From NCBI RefSeq assembly GCF_021347895.1, contig NC_067126.1, positions 35,228,482 to 35,292,481 on the forward strand: a stretch of DNA of 64,000 bases. Direction: 5' to 3'. A model generated the notes under the pieces. That model was not told where the DNA came from. It was given only the letters and a program-made list of their open reading frames with translations, and made no database searches. This document shows positions 58,501-64,000 of this stretch, in pieces; position 1 is the stretch's first letter, and every line of letters begins with the position of its first letter. The DNA is from Acanthochromis polyacanthus. Its lineage: Eukaryota > Chordata > Actinopteri > Pomacentridae. A program made the translations under genes and the position numbers.

Positions 58501-61500
58501 GTCGCTGAGACATACATGTTTTAGTTTATGTATTTAACCTTCATTTAACAGGAAGTTCTTTGACATTAAAGTCTATTTTTTGAAGGAGACCTGGCTAAGA
58601 AGGTGCTCCATTATACAGTCACAAAGAAGTCCTGCCTCTATAATCTGTTAATAAATTAAAGTTGTAAATTTTTGCAGAATTGTAGGATTATTCTGCTGTT
58701 ACTCTGAGCAAATTATAAACAATCAGCTAAATGTCAAAAATATGAACGCAAGAAATGACATAGATTCCTTATGTGAAGCTGAAACCCAGAAACATTCTCC
58801 TGTGAACTTTATGTGCTGATAAAACAAGTAAAGAGTCTCACCAGAGTCGGGGAGTTCTGGTCGGGCCAGAAGGCCTCGGGGATGGGCCAGTGGCCGATGG
58901 GGACGCCGGTTTTAGGGTTGGGTCGGACATAAATCAGCTTGTGACAGCAGTGCCACGGCTGCAGACCGGACTTCAACGCTTCAGCTGGAGCATCTGAGCA
59001 GGAAGAAGAAGAAGAAGAGGATGATTTCACAAACAAAAAGCAGGAACTCCGATAATGAAAACAAACGGCTCCACTACTAATCTAACAGCCTGCAGATGTC
59101 AGAAGGTCTTCGAGGAGATTAAGTCATGAACAAGTTTAGAGCAATCCGAGGTGTTTCTTACCCTCCAGTGGCGGAGGATCCGGCCCTGTCTTCTCAAAGT
59201 TTATCACCACTCCACTCTGGATCTTCTGAACCAGAGACTCCAGACACTGATTCAACATCCGCTGAGAAAACACGCTGTAGGAACGTCCTGCAGCAGTCAC
59301 ACACATATAAATATAACTTTAAACCCCACAGAAACCATCAATAAGCTCAACTCAGCACACATTTGTTGAAAATGGATCTTATTAAATCTGCTTGAAGCAG
59401 TTTTAAAGCACCATTAATTAATTTTTGGGTCACTAGGGGGCAGCAGAAACACACTCATTCTTTCTGCCAGGTGTATACTTCCCTTAAAACTGCTCTCTTC
59501 TTAACCCTTCATGGGCTCAATGATCATATTTGGTAACTTCCACACATTAAATATGGAGTTGCTCCGCCTCTAAGTGAGGTCAGGAAGCATGTGGTTTCCA
59601 TCCAGCCAATCAGAGAAGATCACTCTACGTTACATCACACTGCATCGTGGCATCTGACCAATCAGAGGCCTGGAACGGATCAAACCTTGTCTTTTCTCCA
59701 AAGTTGGAAAAAGACGGACTTGTGGCTCGGTCCTTTTCCAGATAAACTAGCCATGGTTAGTCGACCAAACTTGCACATTTTCTGGTTGAGTACTTGTGCT
59801 ACGTAATGATAAATACATTTATAGGAATGTTTGTTTTTTCTACCACTATCAGGCAGGAACCATATACGGTAATTTCACTGGCCTTGAATTTCAACATGAA
59901 AATTAAAAATTTAGAAAAATGTCACAAAGTAAAAGTCTTCCGTCCCCCAAAAACACTCTCGGGTTGAAATTCTGAATTTCAAAGTATTTCAATGAGTCCC
60001 TTTAAAGGGTTAAAGTTGTTCTCCTATATATGGAGCAGCTTCAGTCCTTCACGCTGGATGGAAATGTGGCTCTAAAAACTCTGAATCTGCTTCAGCTCAT
60101 TGTGTAAAGATCAGTTTCGACACATTCATTCTGACTGATGGGTCTGATTCAGCCTTCTGTCCATTTACTGACTCCAACTTCACCTCCAGTGACCTCTCGC
60201 GCACCCATTCACTGATCATTTCAAAAGGCCGTCTGCCATCAGCAGTAATGTTCTGTAGACCGTCTGACAATGGAGCTGTGTCCTGCTCTGCATTCAGCTC
60301 CACCAACTGCTCTCTGTTTTAATCTTAACCTGCCATCAGCATCGTTCTAGAGTGTTCCTCCACATCCAGGAGACAGGAGGAGAACAGTGCTGCTTAAATC
60401 TGGTAGGGCTAGGCTTATGCTACATTCGGGGGGATTACAGATCTAAATCTCTGTCCAGAAAGTGTCCTGACAGTCCTTAAAGTGAGACAATAGCAGCCCC
60501 AATCCCAGACCAGGCGGGAAAATCCGGTTTTTCTAAGCTTAAATCAACAATTACTGCCCAAGTCTACCTGAATAAATCCTTCCTCCCCTCCAAGGACAGC
60601 TCCAGCAGCGCTGCTCAGCGGCTCAAAAAGGAGCTAACTGTGTTTGTACTGGAAAAAAGTAAACACAACGCTGAGGAAGATGCTACTGAGAGCAGAGCTC
60701 CAGGCTGAAAACCAGCTGTCTCTATCAGTGTCCTGACTAAAGAACAGAGAAAGAAAACCCCCAAACACCAAACTCATTCTCTTCCCTTCCTCTGTCCTGA
60801 GATGATTCACGCTCCAGAATCATTTAACAAACATCTATTCTGATCTGCAGTTATAAATACAGAGCTTGTCCCAGCATGTTCCAGGCGCTGCTGCAGCTTT
60901 TAGGGTGGAGGAACCAGGATGACTTTCCAAACTAACGTGGTAATCGCATGCATCAGCTAACCACGAAAACAAAAATGGTAATGTGACAAAAATTACGAGT
61001 GACTTAACCCTTTAAGCTTCAGTCAATTCCAGCCGTTTTCAGTACAAAAAAATCGCTAATATTCTATTTTTAAATAAAAAATAATTACGAAAAATACAGG
61101 GAATATTGGACGGGCATCGCGAGGTGCATTTCCTTGAAAACGACCGATTCGGGGATTTTATACCGACTTCAGGACATGTTTTGGACAAAAATAGTTTACT
61201 GGCTTGTGTCATCTGGATGTAAAAGGTTGGATTATGGCCGTTTTTTGTGGAATCTTTTTTTTTGTGTGTGTAACAATAAACCCGGAAATGTGAGTTGCGC
61301 TGTGTGCATTGAAGCCGTGTATAGAGAACGGATGGATGGATATTTGTTTTTGTCGGACAAATGTGTTTTTCTCACCCGCTGTGGTAATCGCATCTGAAAG
61401 TGGTTTATACCGGCAGATTCATGAGAATCTAAGCTTTCCATCGGCGTATAGTGTTTGTATAATCGTGTTTGCAGCCGTCGGACATTCTTGAAATTCCTAT

Positions 61501-63869
61501 GCAAATTAGTAGGTGTACCGCCGGCGGTACACTGAAGCTTAAGGTCTGGATTTACAGCTGATGAAGTAAGAGTTTAAGTTCAAACAAACTGTCTGAAATG
61601 TTGAATCAGAAGGAAAATTAAAAACGTAATCGGTTTTTATCTCCTGCAGGTTGTAATTTCACATGATGAACGGGAAACTGAGGAGGTTTTATTAACTTTA
61701 GGGCTGTTTAAAATACTCTGTAGCATGCTAAATGCTATCTGTTGTGCTCTGTAATCCAATGTGAGCTGGAAATATCTGCATGTATGATACAATAATAAAC
61801 AAAATCCATTTATCAGCACTGCTTTATATGCAGCAAACTAAAATAAAGCAGTGAACTCATAGCAGAAATGCTTTCATCAAGTCTGGAGAAGAGATGTGGT
61901 GGGACTGAGGGGGAGGCTGTCTGTCAGTGGAGCCTACAGCTCCCATAATGCACCTCAGCAGCATCATTCACAGAAATCTCCCTCATCTTTCAGACTCCAT
62001 GTCAACAGTACCTGAAGCAGCTCTTTCTTTTATATTCTGCTAAAGTCCAGAGCTGATCTCCAGATGCTTTCTCAGAGCTCCAACTAAAGCTCCTCTAAAG
62101 CTGCAGAAGACGTTAAACTGCCAGAGAAACGTTGATCTTTATGTGAAACACCCGTCACACGTGAGCCAAACCCTACCTCCAGTGACCTCACACATGGGGG
62201 TGATGGGAGAGTCGTCGGGCGGGACGCCACCGAGGGGTTCAGGCTCCACCGAGGTGTTTCCGGGGATTCTCAGCACCAGAGCGAACAGACGCTGGTCCCA
62301 ACGGAAGGGCTCCTTGGTCAGCTCGCTGCCTGGAAGAGGGGTGGTCAGAGGCAGATGGAGCTGCACAGACAGAAAAACCAGAGGATGAGATGTTTAATCC
62401 CCTGTTTAAACCCAGAGAGCTTCTCTGTAGCATCGCTGGTTGTTCTGGAGGACAAAAGACTGAACCTTCATTTACCAGAACAGACATCACATTTGGATTT
62501 CAGAACAATTTCCAGCATGTTTCCCAGTTTAACATGCAGAAAAAATGTTTTAAGACAAAAATGATAAGCTGTGAGACTGGGTTGTGTTTTTAACATTACA
62601 CAACCTGCAGCTGTAAGATCAGTGTCTGAGGACTCCATTCTCTCATCAGTTTTCTCTGCAGACGTTTCTTAAGCGGTCCTAAAATTTAAACGATTTTCAG
62701 AGTCATACTTCCTCATTACTAATGTGAGCAGACTCAGGGCTGGTGTTATCACAGAAGCTGCAGAATTACAGATGTAATTGTGTGTTTGGATGAAACCAAT
62801 TACAGGGAGGAGCAGCAAAGACATGGAATATGAGCAGTGGATGGACGGGAGTGACAACTTATTATTGTTCTTCATTAGTTTATATAAAAAGGGACCATGT
62901 AGAACACTGTATTATAGAGTTAGAGACAGAAATGACCAGCTCGAGATGAAAGTTACTGAGGAATCCTCTCATGATTACCGGCATCACTAGAGCTAAAATG
63001 ATCTCAGTAAAATTATTCTTTACATATTTCAACAAAAGGGTTGAAAAAAACATTTATTAAGAAGAAATATACCATTTTTACTGGGTCTAACTTCTCAAAT
63101 GTGATCAGTTGCTGAATTTCTTGAACATATATCACAGTTAAACTGGATATCTTCAGCCAGTCTAACAAAACCAGCTGCTTCCAGACTTTACCCTGAGAAC
63201 TAAAGGGGCCTTTTATTAAGATTTTCTAACATTTTATAGACTATAGGATTAATTAGTATTTAAGATTATTAATAAATTAGGTTAAAATAAGCAAAGTAAT
63301 TCATTAGAAAAACAATTATTGACTGCAGCCTCTCAAAAGTGAGTATTCACTGGGATGTTCAGATTTTTCTGATGTTGTTTACAATTAAATGCATAATAAA
63401 TTCATCTGCTCAGGCTTTGGGGAGTTGTGAGGAGTTTTGATTAGGATTTTCTGGCAGTTTATGGAACAACTGAGTAAAAGTACCAACAAAAAAAAGACAA
63501 AAATAGCATTTGTTTCCACCTTCTAAGATTTATAAGTTAGCGGAAGTTTAATGTGGGTTAATTGTGAGCCTGTAAATGGACAGGACTGCTTCACCTTTTT
63601 CATTATGGGATGACTCTAACCTTCATTACTAAACGGCCTTCATAGCAGGAGAGTTCAAACTCTTCAGAAAGGGTTCCATAAAGTAATGTGTGCTTGTGTT
63701 ATCCTGAACATTTTGAGCTGTACTCCAACCAAGCAGGAAGTCCTCCTGATTGGTCGTCTTTGAGGAAGTGTGGGCTGACCTCGTCTTGGACTCCTCCCCC
63801 GCTGGTCAGCTTGTTGCCGTCGGTGATTGCGATGATGATGGCCGGCTCAAGGAAAAAAGGATTCCTTCC
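50236..63869 (-). CDS. ints6: Integrator complex subunit 6 (INTS6), 15 C-terminal coding exons
   Basis: Exons in coding order: 63780-63869, 62177-62360, 59162-59287, 58842-58993, 57319-57471, 56561-56693, 56001-56095, 55814-55924, 54466-54675, 54248-54374, 54012-54154, 53734-53920, 52188-52532, 51110-51203, 50236-50329. All are GT-AG and in phase; they sum to 747 residues plus TGA. The first holds the end of the N-terminal von Willebrand A domain (PAIIIAITDGNKLT). Then come SELTKEPFRWDQRLFALVLR, QCLESLVQKIQSGVVINFEK, WPIPEAFWPDQNSPTLPPR, GYLKASTALNCVNLFVMPYN, KWRQSFENYLKTMPPYYIG and the basic KRRRCMSPLLR, all close to human INTS6. INTS6 belongs to Integrator, which cleaves snRNA and terminates promoter-proximal transcripts in the nucleus, and it helps recruit PP2A. 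The N-terminal exons lie beyond 64000. The C-terminus resembles INTS6 more than its paralogue INTS6L. Confidence 0.95.
50413..51047 (-). mobile_element. TTAA-type MITE, family 1, copy 7 (last ints6 intron)
   Basis: Starts TTAACCCTCCTGCTGTCC and ends ggacaacacgagggttac, so the right TTAA is mutated. The block around gcaaaaccttcaggaagaaa and aaaatcctaaaaatatcta appears twice, indicating an internal duplication that makes it the longest copy. The central palindrome is at about 50810-50886. Confidence 0.88.
52592..53135 (+). mobile_element. TTAA-type MITE, family 1, copy 8 (ints6 intron)
   Basis: Starts TTAACCCTCGTGTCGTCC and ends gacaacaggagggttaa, with TTAA at both ends. The central palindrome is at about 52760-52845, followed by an (AT)n run. 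It begins 59 bp from exon 52188-52532 and is opposite in orientation to copy 7. Confidence 0.92.
53380..53650 (-). mobile_element. Probable LINE 3' end fragment (ints6 intron)
   Basis: It contains atcaagaatctttattgtca near the left and tctggggaaaaagctgtttc near the right. Both are phrases common in teleost LINE 3' regions. No coding part is present and the clade is not identified. Confidence 0.45.
55026..55567 (+). mobile_element. TTAA-type MITE, family 2, copy 1 (ints6 intron)
   Basis: TTAA at both ends (55026-55029 and 55564-55567). The left end is TTAACCCGTTGTGCTTCAGT; the right end, cttatagggttaa, is related on the complement. The interior includes taaaccactttcagatgcga and gtcctgaagtcggtatataa. 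An inverted relative lies at 61004-61542. Confidence 0.85.
57930..58340. repeat. Long inverted repeat with flanking (GT)n and (AC)n
   Basis: Arms 58022-58092 and 58168-58232 are almost perfect complements; the inner part reads catggacggattttcaccaa on the left and its complement on the right. Each arm continues outward into a dinucleotide run, (GT)n on the left and (AC)n on the right, so the foldback spans about 300 bp. The outer text agcactcggagagcgcatac and gtgatccgaatcaccgtctg in the loop look like a repeat widespread in teleosts, probably LINE-derived. It lies in an ints6 intron. Confidence 0.85.
59501..60013. mobile_element. Candidate TTAA-flanked MITE, family 3 (ints6 intron)
   Basis: Starts TTAACCCTTCATGGGCTCAA and ends gtccctttaaagggttaa, giving TTAA plus a short CCCTT inverted repeat at both ends. 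No transposase frame is present. With no second copy in the window, the boundaries rest on the termini only. Confidence 0.5.
61004..61542 (-). mobile_element. TTAA-type MITE, family 2, copy 2 (ints6 intron)
   Basis: Starts TTAACCCTTTAAGCTTCAGT and ends gtacactgaagcttaa. Reverse-complemented, it aligns with 55026-55567 along almost its whole length, for example at taaaccactttcagatgcga and gtcctgaagtcggtat. Substitutions and small indels are spread throughout. Confidence 0.85.
63780..63869 (-). other. ints6: Most 5' ints6 exon in the window (VWA domain part)
   Basis: The 90-bp exon lies between a ctctctctgcag acceptor and a gtcagc donor. It encodes GRNPFFLEPAIIIAITDGNK then LTSGGGVQDE. The hydrophobic strand followed by TDG is the conserved core strand of the von Willebrand A fold. 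Sequence beyond 63869 is intron to the window edge. Confidence 0.92.
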
Positions 63870-64000
63870 CTGCAGAGAGAGGCACAAAAAAAAAAAGAAG
63901 CATTCATGATTACTTTTAAAACAAAATCATGGAAGTAACTTGTCAGATTAATGTAAACTCTTTTCTGGTGACTCAATGAAGGGACCCAGTGAGAAAATTT

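Noticed and set aside
59162..59274. Alternative ints6 acceptor at 59274/59275
   Set aside because: It would break the frame after CEVTG; the acceptor at 59287/59288 restores GGRSYSVFSQR, matching human INTS6.

Overview
This window is nuclear genomic DNA from a bony fish, most likely a percomorph teleost. The evidence is spliced vertebrate genes with GT-AG introns, teleost-type repeats (tRNA-headed SINEs, TTAA-flanked MITEs, hAT MITEs), many microsatellites, and a gene order I recognise from human chromosome 13q14: FAM124A - SERPINE3 - INTS6. There are no operons, ribosome binding sites or CRISPR arrays.

Layout. 1-14.1 kb: no gene found; microsatellites, an A-rich array, a hAT MITE (6925-7478), a TTAA MITE (8710-9245) and a LINE reverse-transcriptase tail (10930-11320). 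14.1-23.9 kb: the large domain exon and terminal exon of fam124a (+ strand), with a 7.9 kb intron between them; its first coding exon was not found. 23.9-40.2 kb: gene-poor spacer holding tRNA-like repeats, a 3.2 kb composite of two hAT elements around a minisatellite (26758-29966), a SINE nested in a MITE, a short-motif array and several stretches that look like conserved non-coding DNA. 40.2-48.7 kb: complete serpine3 (+ strand), eight coding exons, 416 codons plus stop, every junction in phase. 48.8-64 kb: ints6 (- strand), fifteen coding exons giving 747 codons plus stop; the N-terminal exons lie beyond the right edge. serpine3 and ints6 are tail to tail, with poly(A) signals about 115 bp apart.

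The genes do not form a pathway: FAM124A is uncharacterised, SERPINE3 is a secreted serpin with an Arg-Ser reactive bond, and INTS6 is a subunit of the Integrator complex.

The most unusual structure is at 26750-29974. Two about 98% similar hAT-type elements, in direct orientation, enclose a minisatellite that carries tRNA-like modules. The outer flanks share one 8-bp target duplication and the inner flanks share a different one. This is the pattern expected of a composite (macro)transposon, or of a circle that recombined into a resident element. Also notable are oppositely oriented MITE pairs in introns of ints6 and serpine3 that could pair across exons, and a 66-nt miRNA-like hairpin at 38248-38313.
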